A stretch of 64,000 nucleotides of DNA from Mesorhabditis belari (GCA_958450365.1 CAUEEP010000902.1:806001-870000), one strand, 5' to 3'. Shown: positions 1 through 12,308, numbered from the stretch's first letter. Made by a program: numbers and translations. The notes: generated from the sequence alone by a model not told the origin.

Positions 1-863
1 TAATTCGGTTGTCTGTAAAATTTAGATCATTGAACGTTTGTCAAAAAAAAAAAGATTTCTCTAGAACAGTTTTATCGAAAGAGAGAAATTTCTATTTAAT
101 TAGCTTCTTCTTCGGAATTTCGTGGCTTTGAATAAACGGTGAATCGATCAAAAAGAAAACATATTCTTCTTCTGCATTCACACGAAAACGACCTGTAAAC
201 GAAAGCATTTCATATTGAACTAACTGTATAAAATGTGACTAATTAGAGATATTCAAATCTAGAACTAGAACTAGAACTAGGGCTAGGGCTGGCTTTTTGT
301 GGGTCAGCTCTCAAAGATCAAAAGAAGATCAAAAATCAGGCCAAGGTTGAGTACAGAGTTATTCCAAAAGCAATTTCAAACATTTCAAATCAGACAAGGT
401 TAATAGACAGACTAGATTCCAAAGTCTAATTTTTCAATCTCTTCGAGCTTGCCCACCTTGGGACTGAGCAAAATGCGCGGCTTAATGCGCGGCTAAAAAG
501 GTATTTTGGATGAAATTGAGTATTTACATTTAAAAATCGAGTTGATCTAGTGACTGTGTCACGAGTCACACAGTCACTAGATCAACTCAATTCGAGCTTT
601 GTGACAACTTGATTTCTTTAAGATTCTCTCATCCACACAAGTACAATCGAACTATCCAGTTCGTTATCATTTTCAAAATTTAAGCCGATGACTAATTAGA
701 TTGAGGTTTTTGAGAAAATATCTGGAAAACTCCTCAAAAAATGTCATTATTTCCGGAAAGTGATAAGCTTTCCCCCTTCAGCCCATAAAAGCCGTGATTT
801 CCCGGGGAACAATTTCTGTTTTCAATTCAAATGACTAATTGATAAATCTTTTCAAAAGTCATA
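1..863. other. intergenic region upstream of the lectin gene
   Basis: No supported gene. The stretch holds a short repeat array based on CTAGAA/CTAGGG at about 259-292 and a hairpin with two 19-base perfect arms at 541-559 and 568-586. The remainder is AT-rich and presumably includes the promoter and outron of the lectin gene that starts at 864. Confidence 0.6.
541..586. repeat. perfect 19-bp inverted repeat (hairpin)
   Basis: Arms 541-559 and 568-586 are exact reverse complements around an 8-base loop. It lies about 280 bases upstream of the lectin start. It could be a small foldback element or a transcribed hairpin; the sequence does not decide. Confidence 0.85.
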
Positions 864-3800
864 ATGAATTTTTGGCTATTATTTCTGATATTCGGAACAG
901 GTTGAACTATTTATTTTATCGTAAACAAAATGTTCAGCTTATGCGGGAATTTGCAAAAATGACGACTACACACCGCTCGGGAATGGGAAATGTTATCGGG
1001 TGAGGGAGTTGAGAAATCGAAATACATCTGATTTCAGGCTTTCACCACGCTCACTTCAGCCACCTCAGCCTCATCGGCGTGTCATTTGACGGGCGGAGAA
1101 TTAACATCGATACATTCGGAAACGGTCAGTCAAACGATACACAACTTTTCTGTCCTTTACCAACAGAGAAATCGAATTGGTAGGCAAAGGGTTTAAGTTT
1201 GCAAAAGAAGTTTTCCCTGGGAAGGGACTGTTTAGCAAGGATGGTCAAATTAAAAGCAAAACTTCTTCCGGGATTTGAGCCTTGCTTTGAAGATTCTTTA
1301 CTTCGTTTAGAGACAATATTATTGTTAACTTACCGTAAATACTGTAATAGTACCCCACCGCCCTCGTACAGTCGTGTAGTCGCAAAAGTTTTTTAGTATT
1401 TCATTTTGTTTCAAAGCGCTCGTACTTTCAAAAAATGCGTCTTTGGTATCAAAAAATAGCCCTGAATTTCAGCTATTTTTTGATACCTAAGCGCGCATTG
1501 TAGCATAAGCCAGTGTCGAGAAAAACTCGTTCAAAGCTAGACTACGCAACACTCCGCACCGTCACTATGGGCGGTGGGGTACTATTACAGTATTTACGGT
1601 AGGACACTTCAGCCTTTCGAATGGTATAAAAGGGAATTTGATTGGAACACGCGATTCTAGAAAAATTAAGAGACAAGACGTGCTCAAGCATTGCATTGCA
1701 TTGAAGCATTGAACAATGCTCAAGTCGCATCGTTCTCTCAGTTTGGCTGCTCTCAATTTCAATTACACTCCCGAAAAATGAATAGTCTATCAGGCTCAGG
1801 TTGAGCTTCAGCTTCTGGCTGAACCAGGAAGTGACTGCTAGCCTTGTCCAGTTTGATCTGTCAAGGAAAATCGGTTTTGAGCAGATTCCTTCAGGACAAC
1901 TACATCGTGGGGCTGTGGTTGGGCGGAAATATGATCAACGATGCATGGATTGGACTTCAATGTGACACACTTGACAACTGTTATTGGCTTGATGGCACAA
2001 AGCTCAATTACACTCATTTTGATGGTTTTTTTTCTAGTAGGAAAAGCTGGAAAAGTAACTTGTTTAGATAATCCTCCAAATCTCAACAAAGGGCATTGCT
2101 TTTTCATGAAAGCTGGCACGGTTTCTGTTGGTTTGGAGAAAAGAATTGGAAAAAATTTTTGAGAGAAAATTTAGGTACTTTCAATACATGGGCAACTGGG
2201 GATTGTGATAAAACGAAGAAGAATTTCATTTGTGAAGAAGTCGATCAAAGTGAGTCGCATCGGTTGAGCTCAAAGTTAGATTTGCTGTTGGTTCTTTAAA
2301 AATCGATTAACCAAAGCTTGGATAAGTGTTTATGAGATTTTTAAAGAGTTGAAATGATTTCAATACATTTTAAAAGCTCTCAACGCTTTCAGTCCCCACA
2401 AAACGCCCGACCACCATCAATCCACCCACCACACAATTCCCATTCAGTCACTCGCCCAGTTGTGGATCGTATTATGAGTTCAATGGATGGTCAGTTCAAT
2501 CTTCAATAGTAGATATTGATCGTTTTAATTTGGAGAAATGATTGACTACGGAAAAGACCAGTTCAACTTGGATTCTAGTTGACCAAGAGATTGTGGGTCA
2601 ATTCTACAACAAGGCCAGCTAACTATAAGGCCAATACTCAAGCCAAGGTCTCATCCTGACCTTATTTGCTTTCACATAACTGTAATTGTAGTTTAGTCTT
2701 TCCGCTGGGATGTTTCAATCAGGCGTAAGTCAGGTCAGACTAAAACCTGGTCAGAGGCCAAGTCCAGGGTCAGGGCTGCAGTAAAATCAGATCTTGCAGG
2801 TTTAGTCTGATCTGGCGGTAGTCTTAATCCGAAAAATTCCTTTTGAAACACTCTAATCCCCAGGTAGAAACTCAAGGAACTTGAAAGGATTGGAAGGATT
2901 GGAAGGATTGGAAGGATTGGGAGGAGGAGGGATGGAGGATTGGAGGGTTGGGGGAGGAAGGATTGGAGGTGGAGGGGAGGTTGGAGGTTGGAAGGATTGG
3001 AAGGATTGGAAGGATTGGAAGGATTGGAAGGATTGAAAGGATTCAAAGACAAGCACTGAATTTGATTCAAAAATGGTCCAGACCCAGTCTAAAGTAAGAA
3101 AAACTACGAAAATATCGGCCTTGACTCTTCCAGTGTACAGTGATGAGCAGAATATCAATGTAGTTTGTGAACAGTAAGCTGTAAACGTTGTGTATTGTAG
3201 CCGAGAGTACATTTGAGTTAGCCTGTCCTTAATCAAATATTTTATCGTATAATTTTTCAGGTGTTACAACATCGGCACTAGCGGTTTATCGGAATCGGAC
3301 GCCGAATTGTCGTGTCTTGCCGATGGTGGTCATCTTGTCTCAATCCATGATGCATATGTAAATTCTAGAAATCTACAATCTACAAATTCCCCATTACCCC
3401 CTTTCAGACGAACAATTTCGTCTACACTTTGATCAAATATTCTCAAGTTTCTTTTGCATGGATTGGACTGAAATATCTGCCGAATAGTGTCTACATTTGG
3501 ACGGACACCACAAAAATGGATTATAATAACATTCCAGGTAAATAAATGGATAAATGGATAATGGATAACTAGATAATTTTTGGTTATCGACCATTTGATA
3601 AGTCCATTATTCTGTTACTCGATTAATAAATAGTGAAATCTTGGGCTTGGTTTTACGGTTGAACGACTGTTTGTATAATATTGTACAAAGGAATTCATGA
3701 ATCAAGCAAAGATTTTGAGACGTTTGATATAGGCCTTGCCCCTTTTCCCATTCGCAATCTAACTTTGAGCATATCTTGGTGTTAGGCTGTAAAATTTCAA

Positions 3801-6800
3801 TAGTTTTTGTACCAATCGACAGAGAAAGACTTGACGCGTCTAATGATACCAAGAATATTTAAATTGAACAATCCAACTCGAAGATTTTTAAGCTCAAAGT
3901 TAGATTGCTGATGGGAAAAGGGGCGGTGCGCGTATAAAAGGTCCCACAACCCCGCCCCCTTCCCCATCGGCAATCCAACTTTGAACTCAAATATCTTGGT
4001 GTTGGCCCGTCCAATTTACATAGTTTTTGTACCAATCGACAGAGAAAGTCTTTGCATATCCAATGATATTAAGAATATTTAAATTGAACAACCCAACACG
4101 AAGATATTTGAACTCGAAGTTCGATCAAATGTCAAACTAGTCAAAAACCGATAGAAAACCTTCTTGAACTTTCTCTTACAGGAAATACTGTTGTAAACTT
4201 ATTTGTTACCTGCTAAATTATCAGCAAGATTAGTAGAATGAGTAAAACTATCCAAAGTCTACAACAGAAATATGTGACGATCATCGGACATCGGACATCT
4301 GATAAGTCCCGCCCCCTTTTCAACCCAGCAATCTAACTTTGAGCTTAAATTTCTTGGTGTTGGACTGTCAAATTTCAATATTCTTGGTATCATTAGACGC
4401 GTCAAGTCTTTCACTGTCGATTGGCATAAAAACTATTTAAATTCAACAGCCTAACACCAAGATATGCTCAAATTTAGATTGCTAATGGGAAAAGGGGCAG
4501 GGCGCATATCAAATCTTCTAAAACCATAATTTTTATTATAGGAGTACTCGCAGCACAGCCAGGCTCATGCTTTTCGATGTCAAATGTTGATCAAGTAGGT
4601 CTTGCTAAAGTATACGGTAATTTATTCACCATTTAGTGGACCAAGCGATTGAATACGATAGCGATATATATGTTACGTCCGGATCTGAGGAGATGTCCCT
4701 CTCTGATCCGGAAGCCCGAATCTGAGGAGATTCATTCTCCTCTGTCCGACTCAGAGATGGACGTCCGAATTTGAGTCGGACGTCCGTTTCGGAGGAGAAT
4801 GAATCTCCTCAGGATCGGAGATGGACGTCTCCTCAGATTCGGACGTAACATATATATCGATTAGATCATAGTTTATAGAGTCTAACTTATTCAAAACATC
4901 GAATTTTTGAGCTCTTACTTGGCCACAATAAAGAAAAATAAGATTTGATGCTATAATAGAAAGAAATAAAGATATTTATCAAAGTTTAGTACTACCCAGC
5001 TCAATGGGTTCCAAACGCTTGCACGACAACGATGGCCTACGTTTGTCAGAGACCGAAAATCGGTCTTCCAACAACCACAATGCCCACGACTCTCCCCACA
5101 AATCCATGTGGACAAACACTATTCGGCGGGCTTAGTGGAACGGTTTTCACACTCAATGAAATCTCCAATCACTAATCACCACTTTCAGATCTATTCCCCA
5201 AATTATCCATACAATTTCCGCTCGGCTAATTGCTATTACACGATCAATGCCGACAGTAATACGGTCAATATTGAGATACCGGCGATACAGGCATCGGTCA
5301 GTTCTAGATCAAGGGATCAAGCAACCCTTTGAGCAGGATTTGCTGGATTCATTGAAAATTGATCTCTAAGATTTCAAGATCTTTAAGACAGACTAAATTT
5401 GAGTTAAAAATTTGATTTCCCAATACTGTTAAGGATTGAAGAGTAGTTGATGGGTGATTCTGACTTTGATCACTTTTTCAGGCTTATTGGGTGTTGAGTG
5501 TTTACGAGGGAGTCTCACCCGAACGATATTGGTTGATTGACAGGTGATACAGGCTAACAAAAGTGGTTTACCATAAGGTTGCTGTAGTTTAAGTTGCACA
5601 GTACGGTTACTGCAAGTCTACAGAACCCTACAATCGATAGAACTAACCCGATAGTTGTTCTATCGTTGTTCTATCAGGAAAATTCTGTTAGTTCTACGGA
5701 GTGTAGGGTACTGTAGGTTATGCTTACAGTAAGCTTTAGACTTACAGCAATCCTACAAATAAGTATAATCTCAAAAAGCATATAGTATCTCTGCGGATGA
5801 TCTGCCCCGTATTCTGAAGAGATCCTCCGGAATGTCGACAATGTTAATCGCTTTTTGGTCGGATTCTGTCAATATTGGACAACCGTTTGCCATGAATTAT
5901 AACAGCACTTTGAGTAAGAGATTTGCAAGAACCTCTCTAAAAACCTCTCTAAAAACCTCCCTAAAAACCTCTCCATTTCCATTTTAGCTCCAATTTATCC
6001 CCTTGGCAACAACTCTCACTACAGCACTCAAGCACCGATTCGAACGACTCAACCTGCTTCACTTTCGTGTGATCTTCATTGGTATTTGGATGATGTGAGG
6101 CGAATGTAAGTTAAAATAGATGCTTTTCTAAAAGATTCTCCTTAAGAGCTACTGGAAATAGAATGCGCTTTCTAAAAAGCACTTGTTTTATAAAACTACT
6201 GAAATCAGGTTGTTTCTTTACATAAAATCAACCCGATTTTGATAGCATTCCAAGAAGAATCACGAGGTTTAGTCAATGATATCAATTTTGCTGATTAAAC
6301 AAAAACTAGCGGGAATGGCTATAGTAGCCAGTCATTATCGTATACCAAAGTTAAAATTGTCATTAGATCTACAATAGTTATCTATGCTGTTAGGCATATA
6401 GCCGAATTCTCAGCTCGATTCGTCTAGTTTGCTTTAGTTATATGTCTGTTTAAAGAATTTTCAGAAAAACTTGAATTTCTGCTCAAATTCGTTTCAAAAG
6501 TTGCCCAAATTTGCTTAAGTTTTAAATTAGATAATCATTTATCTTCACGGATATCCTGTGGTAAGTGCCAAAATCTATACAGGGTGTCCGGAAAAAAAAG
6601 TGGCCATCGGGTTGAGTCTCAAAAAATTTTCTCGTTGATTTTTCAAGGCTCATCGTGGTGTCAAAAATGGTTTTGCCTCAAGCGTCACACAACAGGATCT
6701 AGTTTTTTAGGTGATTTTGTGAATGCATCGTGAATGGGGGTCATGCATCAGCCGGGGAGCTCAAAATCCACATATAAGGTATACATGGAAAACACACTTT

Positions 6801-8379
6801 TGAATTCCTCTATTTCAGCACAAATCTTTCGACTTTTTGTTTCTATAAATGTGCTTTGTTCTTTGAATGTTCTTTGAATGTTCTCTGAATGTTCTTTGAA
6901 TGATCTTTGAATGTTCTTTGAATGTTCTTTGAATGTTCTCTGAATGTTCTTTGAATGATCTTTGAATGTTCTTTGAATATTCTTTGAGTGTTCTTTGAAT
7001 GTCCTAGCCACAATTTCAGTTTGCATTGTTGGATTGGTTCTTTCAAAAGTCTTCAAAATATGGTTAATTTTTAAACGAGAAAAGCCTCTTGTTGCTGCTT
7101 CCTCAGGACCGACTTTTTGAGAGTTCTCTTATTTTCAAGATCCTAATATCAAAACAGATTTATAGAAACAAAAAGTCGAAAGATTTCCTGAAATAGAGGA
7201 ATTCAAAAGTGTGTTTTCCATGTATACGCGGATTTTGAGCTCTCCGGCTAATGCATGACCCCCATTCACGATGCATTCACAAAATCATCAAAAAAATCAA
7301 CGAGAACATTTTTCCAGCCTCAAACCGATGACCACTTTTCTTTCGGATATCTTGTATAACTTTTTATTTAGAGAAGGCTAATTCAATTGGCGTATTAAAT
7401 ATGTTTTCTGGGAAATACGAAAAAGTGTAGCAACTTTGAAGTTGCCAATCTAATAGATCCAAACGTTCAGTTGTTACGCGATTTCCTCACCGGGCAGTTT
7501 CGCCGATTCGATGACATCATGTAGACGACAAAACGCTCAACTCATCTCCGTTCACAATCAACAAGAAGAAAATGATCTATACAGTAAGAAAAATATTAGA
7601 TAATTCTTATTGTCTTTTAGATATCCTCGGAAGAGCTTATCCAAGCGGCTATTTTGATGTTTGGATTGGTGGAATGTGAGGGAATTCGAAAATAAAAGAA
7701 AATAGTCAAAGATATTCAGTTATTCGAGTGCGGATCGTTACTGGAATTGGGTTGATGGGACAGCTTTTGGATATGTTGATTGGATGCCAGGTTTGCATGA
7801 AAATCACCAATATTTTCTTTTCTAAAACGCACTCTCGCAGAATAGCAAGCGTAATCCCCGTGCAAGCCACCAAGATAGCCAGCTTTAACTGCAGCTTAAC
7901 TAGAGAACTGTTTCAACTCCCCACCGATTTTTGAAACTGGACCTAGCTACAAAACGCCCCGTAGAATTCTAAGAAACGTTTTTTTTGCCTGATTTTTGAG
8001 AAAGTTCCAAAGTTTCGACAAACTGCGGCCTCACCTATAAAACGGCGCCACACCGAAGGGGGAATAGAAGCAACGGCGGCCTAGGGGATACTGTGCTGAA
8101 TTGTGCCTGTGCCGACCTATGGTTGCGGGTACAAGTCTGCCTGCCGCGAAATTTCTTACTTTTTTGGAAAACACCCGAAAACCACTTCTTTATGATTATG
8201 ATACTGTTTTTAGCTTATAGTTTCAATAAAAACTCAATTCAGGATCGGGCAATGGAACTGTCGGCTCATGTATCACAGCGGCAAAGCACGGCTCATCAAG
8301 TAACCAAAAGGGATGGGTTACGAAAGATTGTGGAACATATTATCCATCTGTTTGCTATAAAACACCTAATATTGGATGA
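864..8379 (+). CDS. C-type lectin-like protein with three CTLDs and a CUB domain
   Basis: Spliced gene for a secreted lectin-like protein. The start at 864 opens a hydrophobic signal peptide (MNFWLLFLIF). CTLD1 follows (exons 938-999, 1038-1124, 1895-2024, then from 2068), with GGELTSIHSE, AWIGL and a closing FICE. After a Thr/Pro linker comes CTLD2 (about 3262-5070), with GGHLVSIHDAY and FAWIGLKYLP. A CUB domain (about 5085-5935) has CGQTLFGG, SPNYPYNF and FWSDSVNIG. CTLD3 (about 6040-8379) has AQLISVHNQQEEN, DVWIGGM and ends at CGTYYPSVCYKT. The stop TGA is at 8377-8379. Phases agree at the junctions I checked; the 6.1-7.5 kb stretch was less certain. Such lectins are secreted by nematode intestine or epidermis and many respond to microbes, but ligand and function here are unknown. 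Introns are swollen by repeats and palindromes. Confidence 0.82.
1331..1601. mobile_element. MITE-like element with perfect 33-bp terminal inverted repeats
   Basis: Bases 1331-1363 and 1569-1601 are exact reverse complements, beginning TACCGTAAATACTG. The element lies in lectin intron 3 (1125-1894). It has no coding capacity, so it is a non-autonomous DNA element. Perfect arms suggest recent movement. Confidence 0.85.
2883..3045. repeat. GGAAGGATT tandem array in lectin intron
   Basis: Two blocks of the 9-10-base unit GGAAGGATTG flank a purine-rich stretch of GGAGG-type variants. It is intronic low-complexity DNA. Long open frames on the opposite strand here (runs of Asn-Pro-Ser) are artefacts of the repeat. 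Confidence 0.85.
3737..4505. repeat. three copies of a roughly 190-bp palindromic element
   Basis: Copy A (about 3737-3925), copy B (about 3949-4135) and copy C (about 4305-4501) share the arms GCAATCTAACTTTGAGC and GCTCAAAGTTAGATTGC. They also share inner motifs such as ACCAATCGACAGAGAAAG and TCTTGGTGTTGG. A and C are near-complete palindromes ending in runs of C or G. B is shortened on its right. All lie in one lectin intron. Confidence 0.8.
4666..4858. mobile_element. palindromic element with ATATATGTTACGTCCG ends
   Basis: The left end ATATATGTTACGTCCGGAT is mirrored by a reverse-complement right end at about 4838-4858. The interior repeats GAATCTGAGGAG and GGACGTCC motifs. It sits in the lectin intron before the last CTLD2 exon. 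Related ends occur at 28594-29000. Confidence 0.75.
6580..7354. mobile_element. foldback element with Tc1/mariner-type ends and an 11-bp tandem core
   Basis: It starts CAGGGTGTCCGGAAAAAAAAG and ends with the near reverse complement TTTCGGATATCTTG, with TA on both sides. Arms of about 250 bases mirror each other, for example CACACTTTTGAATTCCTC at about 6792 against its complement near 7200. The centre (about 6857-7005) is a tandem array of TTCTTTGAATG. No transposase is present. It lies in a lectin intron; the open frame of repeated FKEHSKNIQRT on the minus strand is a product of the array. Confidence 0.8.
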
Positions 8380-8513
8380 AGATTTGAAGGGAGAATTTCA
8401 GAATAAAGCAGTTGTATGCAATTGTTGCTAATCAACGAATTGAGTGCATCAGAAAGTGAGCGTTTACATGGCACAAAGTACAAGTTACAAAGTTAATTCT
8501 AAAATACTTTATT

Positions 8514-11500
8514 CTATTCCACATTTAACTCATTTGCATTCTCAATTTTCTGCACCAGTATCTCATTTCTTTTATTCGCTTTTTCCGGCAGAGTATCCTG
8601 CATCGGTTTTCCTTTTGTTTCCGGTAAATTCAACTAAATTCAACTAAAATTTAAAGAAAACTGTAAAGCCTGTAAAACTTGTAAAACCTATAAAACCTGT
8701 AAAACCTATAAAACCTATAAAACCTATAAAAACTCTTTACAATATTTAAATTGAAACCTGAAATCCAGCAGCATCAATAAGCGATATAATGGCCATAAAA
8801 ATGAATGGAAGAGCTTTAGATTGATGCTAAAGAAAATATAAAGATAAGAAATGTTTCTAAATTCAAATTCAAATTCAAGAGTTTCTAAATTCAAATTTCT
8901 CAAACCATTCGAAACATCAATGGAGCTAGAATCGATCCAAAACGGCTCCACGTTGAATTAAACGAAATGCCCATATTTCGAACGACCGACGGGAAATATT
9001 CCATTGAAGTGATTCCTTTTGAGAGGTAAACCTAAAACATTGAATAGCTTTTGTTTTTTGCTTAGCTTAGCAATAGCTCTGTTTTTTGCTTGTTTTTGCT
9101 TAACTACAACCAGTTTACCTGTGAGCAAACAGCTGTCGCGACAATCGTCGCGATTCGAATGAATTGCGACCATTCATCGGATTTACCTGCAAATTCATTA
9201 AAGTTTCTTTGAAAAGCTATTGTTTAAATATTGAAGAATCTACAGAATTGTTGAAATATCGAAGAATTCAATCAGCAAAACCGTTTTTGATAATTTTGAA
9301 TGATAATTTGAAACCTGTCAAATGCCCGACAGCAACCACAGTCAAACAGAGAAATGAGCCAAATTGTGCAATGAAATGAAACGGTTTACGGCCACATTTT
9401 TGAAAGCTGAAAAGAGATTTGAAAGCTGAAAAGCAGATTTGAAATCTAAACCTCTATTTGATAGATTCTATAGAAAAAGATCAACAAAATTCACCGATAA
9501 TCAAGAAATCCAAGAGTCGAGTTGAGAATCCATCGCAGCAACCCGAGCAAACTCGAATTCCAATAGATCGAGCCGGCCAATTTCTCGAGATTAAACATCA
9601 AGCCATAATTGATCATACTTGTGATTACCCTTGAATATATTATATTATCAGATTTATCTAGATTTCTCTCTTACATTCCTAAAGCTAAAGTAATTGTCGC
9701 TTTTGCCATATTTGCTGTGTAGAATAGATGGCGTATCGAGTAATTTTTCGCTTTTCGTTCTCGAGCCTCGGCTTTCTAGAGAAAAATAGATAAAAGTCTA
9801 AGAAAAGCTCTAGAAGAATAGAAATAGATAAAAGTCTAAGAAAAGAACTTTAAAGCCATTATTATACCACTTATTAGCCCTTTAGAAGTAAAAACTAAGA
9901 TTAAATCTCAAATTTTTACGATTCTATCGCAAAGATAGCTTGATTACAGTAGCCTTTTAAGGCATCTTTTAGAAAACGATTATTTAATACTCTTATTTAA
10001 TAGCTTTTATTTAATACTCTGAGTAGAGCCTGTAGAAATTAAAGGTTTTTTCGAAATTCTTCCTGTTAAACAGTTCAAGCACTGCTCAAGAGTCATACTA
10101 TCTTTGACCGATCGATCCTATTCTCTTCGATCGATCCTATCGAGTTCATTACTTCTAATTGATCTCCTACCTGAAACTCAATCTGTAACAATCTCGTCAA
10201 TCCCTCTTTATGTTGAGTTTTCCCATCGATTCTTTGTATTTCGAGCAGTACTTTTTCCGCCTCTCCAATCCGTCCTCGACCCAACAACCACCGAGGAGAT
10301 TCGTTCAGGAAACTTTAAATCAAATAAGAATATGTTAAACTTTTAAAAAGTTGCTTAGAACTAGAGTTCGGCAAACAAAACCAAAACCAAAACCAACTGC
10401 AATTGCGAGTTTTGGTTAGTTTTGGTTTTGGTTTTGGTTTTTTTTGGTTTTGTTATGGTTTTGGTTTTGGTGGTTTTGGTTTTGGTTAAGTTTTGTTTTC
10501 CGAAGTCTACTTAGAACTATCAGAAGGTTATCTTTTAATGTAAAAGTTTTCAAAATTTCAGCTTACAATGAAATGAAGAAAGCGGGCAACGAGACGAGGA
10601 CGAGAACGCGTTGAAAAGTGACCCAATCTTTTGAGATATACGCTAGCTGAATGGAGCTTCAATGTAAAATCTCAATATCAATATTAATATCAACATTAAT
10701 ATTAAGATTATCAACTGAATATCTTTTAAAATTCACTCCATTCATTATGATGAAATTCGGCGCAAACGAGATCAACGCCGATATCCAGAGACGATGTCTT
10801 TTTGGAATGTGCTCGATTTTGTAAACGGTGAAGATGCTAAATGATGGATATTTCTTAAATATTATATTTTCCTCAGTCTCACGTCATTTGTCCTCCATTG
10901 AAAAATCCGACGAGCATGCGGAGCATCGTGAATGCCATCAAAGTGCGAGCAAACGAGGCAAGCACTTGAAAACCGGCACACAAAACATAACAATACATCA
11001 GAATCTGCAAAATGTTGGCTTTTTTTGATATCTATACAGTTCTTTCTATCTATACAGTTCTAGAGTGCATTCTCTTCATACATTCCCGCTCGAAAAAAGC
11101 GGCATTTGGCGCACTCCACCCACCTTTTTTCTTCCATGTTTATCGGACATATGCCCAAAGAGAAGAGCACCAAAAAGAACACCTGAAAAGATGAGTTTTG
11201 GAGTTTTTAACCCAAAAAGCCGAAAAAATCTAAAGAACTTTTGTAAAGCCAGCCAAAACACGTTTGTTTTTGTTACGAATCCCCTGACCTGCCATCTGAA
11301 AAGAGATACTCAGCTTCACATAGTCAGTCTTCTCGCAAAAGTAACCGAACTGAAAAAAACGTTGATCTCATAGAAATCATTTCCCCCTCACATTAATATT
11401 CACAGATTCGAATTCGCTTTCGAAATAAAACGAGCAATTCGCCTGGAGGAGATCGTAGTTTTGAGAGAAATTTCCATTACAAACATCTTCATCAAAAATG

Positions 11501-12308
11501 GCAAGATTATCATCCAAACATTGCACTTTCCGAGGCTCGGCACCTAGAGATGTTTCCAAGGTTGGAACAACCTATTTTTGAGTTCAGGAGTCACGACCTA
11601 GCCCGACTTCGGTCTTGAGTTGGACGCGCCGATCCTTTTATGGGTTGGGGCTGGGAATACAAAACATGGTCCGCGCTGGGATTCGAACCCGGGACCTCTC
11701 GTTTACCGGGCGAACGCTCTGCCAATCAGTTACACCGATACGTATCCCATTGCCGCCAGGGTAGGGCCTTATGTGTTACTCTTACCTCACCTGGCTTTAC
11801 TGCAGGCAAGCAAGAGAAAAGCTACAAGAAGTTCTGGGTAGCAAGAAGCCAGATTTGGTCTTGGATTCAATCAGGTTCTGACCTTGTCTGTCTTGCAATC
11901 CCATCAAACATTATTCCCGACGGAATCTCGAGAACAGACATGTTTTAACGCTTTTCAAGCTTTCAATGCTTTAATGCTTACCTTTTCTATTCCATATGAA
12001 AGTGTAGAATCTTTTTTCAAACTTTTAAAAGAGATCTCACCCGCGTAAACCATATAAACCATATTCCCCATGACAGACAAAAGGACGAATTCGGAGAAAA
12101 CGAGAACACGAAAACAGTAGCGACTCAAATGGACATAATCGTCGAGGGTTTGTTCCTAGAAATTTCAGCTCAAAAGTTTCGAATTTTCATTGGATTCGAC
12201 TTCTCTCTTTTCACTCACTTTCTTTTCACCACTCGTTTTCCGAATCTCTCCAAATAATGGTTGAGATGAGGGATCATTTTGAGATTGAAATTTCATTTGA
12301 TCACTCAT
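8514..12308 (-). CDS. SLC22-type organic cation/solute transporter (MFS)
   Basis: Multi-pass membrane transporter of the major facilitator superfamily. The 30-codon first exon (12219-12308) starts MSDQMKFQSQ and ends at a GTGAGT donor. The next exon (about 12052-12154) begins EQTLDDYVHLSRY and runs into TM1. Then come a large Cys-containing extracellular loop (about 11400-11560), the MFS loop signature GHMSDKHGRKK (about 11085-11130), TM exons FARTLMAFTMLRMLVGFF (about 10890-11000) and RLWISALISFAPNF (about 10745-10800), a cytoplasmic loop with LLGRGRIGEAEKVLLEIQ, further TM exons at about 8750-9780, and a tail starting LPETKGKPMQD. The stop is at 8514-8516. Substrate is unknown. It converges on the lectin gene with 134 bases between the stops. 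Confidence 0.85.
8669..8731. repeat. CCTATAAAA tandem array
   Basis: Seven or so copies of a 9-10-base unit CCTATAAAA/CCTGTAAAA in the last intron of the SLC22-type gene. No coding role. Confidence 0.8.
10367..10500. repeat. AACCAAAACC / GGTTTTGG low-complexity inverted repeat
   Basis: An AACCAAA run followed about 30 bases later by its GGTTTTG complement, in an intron of the transporter gene. It is a simple-sequence foldback. Confidence 0.75.
11669..11745 (-). repeat. tRNA-like sequence, probably part of a tRNA-derived SINE
   Basis: On the minus strand the sequence has an A-box-like TGGCAGAGCG, an anticodon-arm-like stretch and a B box GGTTCGAATCC, spaced as in a tRNA. The acceptor stem does not pair, and the anticodon and T stems each carry a mismatch, so it is unlikely to be a working tRNA. 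Non-tRNA sequence continues on both sides (about 11575-11840), which fits a SINE head plus body. It lies in an SLC22-type gene intron. Confidence 0.55.

Noticed and set aside
2735..3236. Minus-strand frames with runs of Asn-Pro-Ser and Ser-Phe-Gln
   Set aside because: They are translations of the GGAAGGATT tandem array inside a lectin intron.
6748..7056. Minus-strand frame of repeated EHSKNIQRTFK
   Set aside because: It is produced by the TTCTTTGAATG array in the foldback element; no start context or splice support.
7728..7934. Lectin end at 7934 via read-through after DWMPG
   Set aside because: The phase-correct splice to 8243 restores the conserved C-terminal CTLD Cys pattern, so the frame ending at 7934 is an unspliced artefact.
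8093..8431. Plus-strand 112-codon frame starting MLNCACADLW
   Set aside because: Wrong frame over the last lectin exon. The correct frame after the TTCAG at 8242 gives the CTLD3 end.
11669..11745. Functional tRNA gene on the minus strand
   Set aside because: Acceptor stem does not pair and two other stems carry mismatches, so it is reported only as a tRNA-like repeat.
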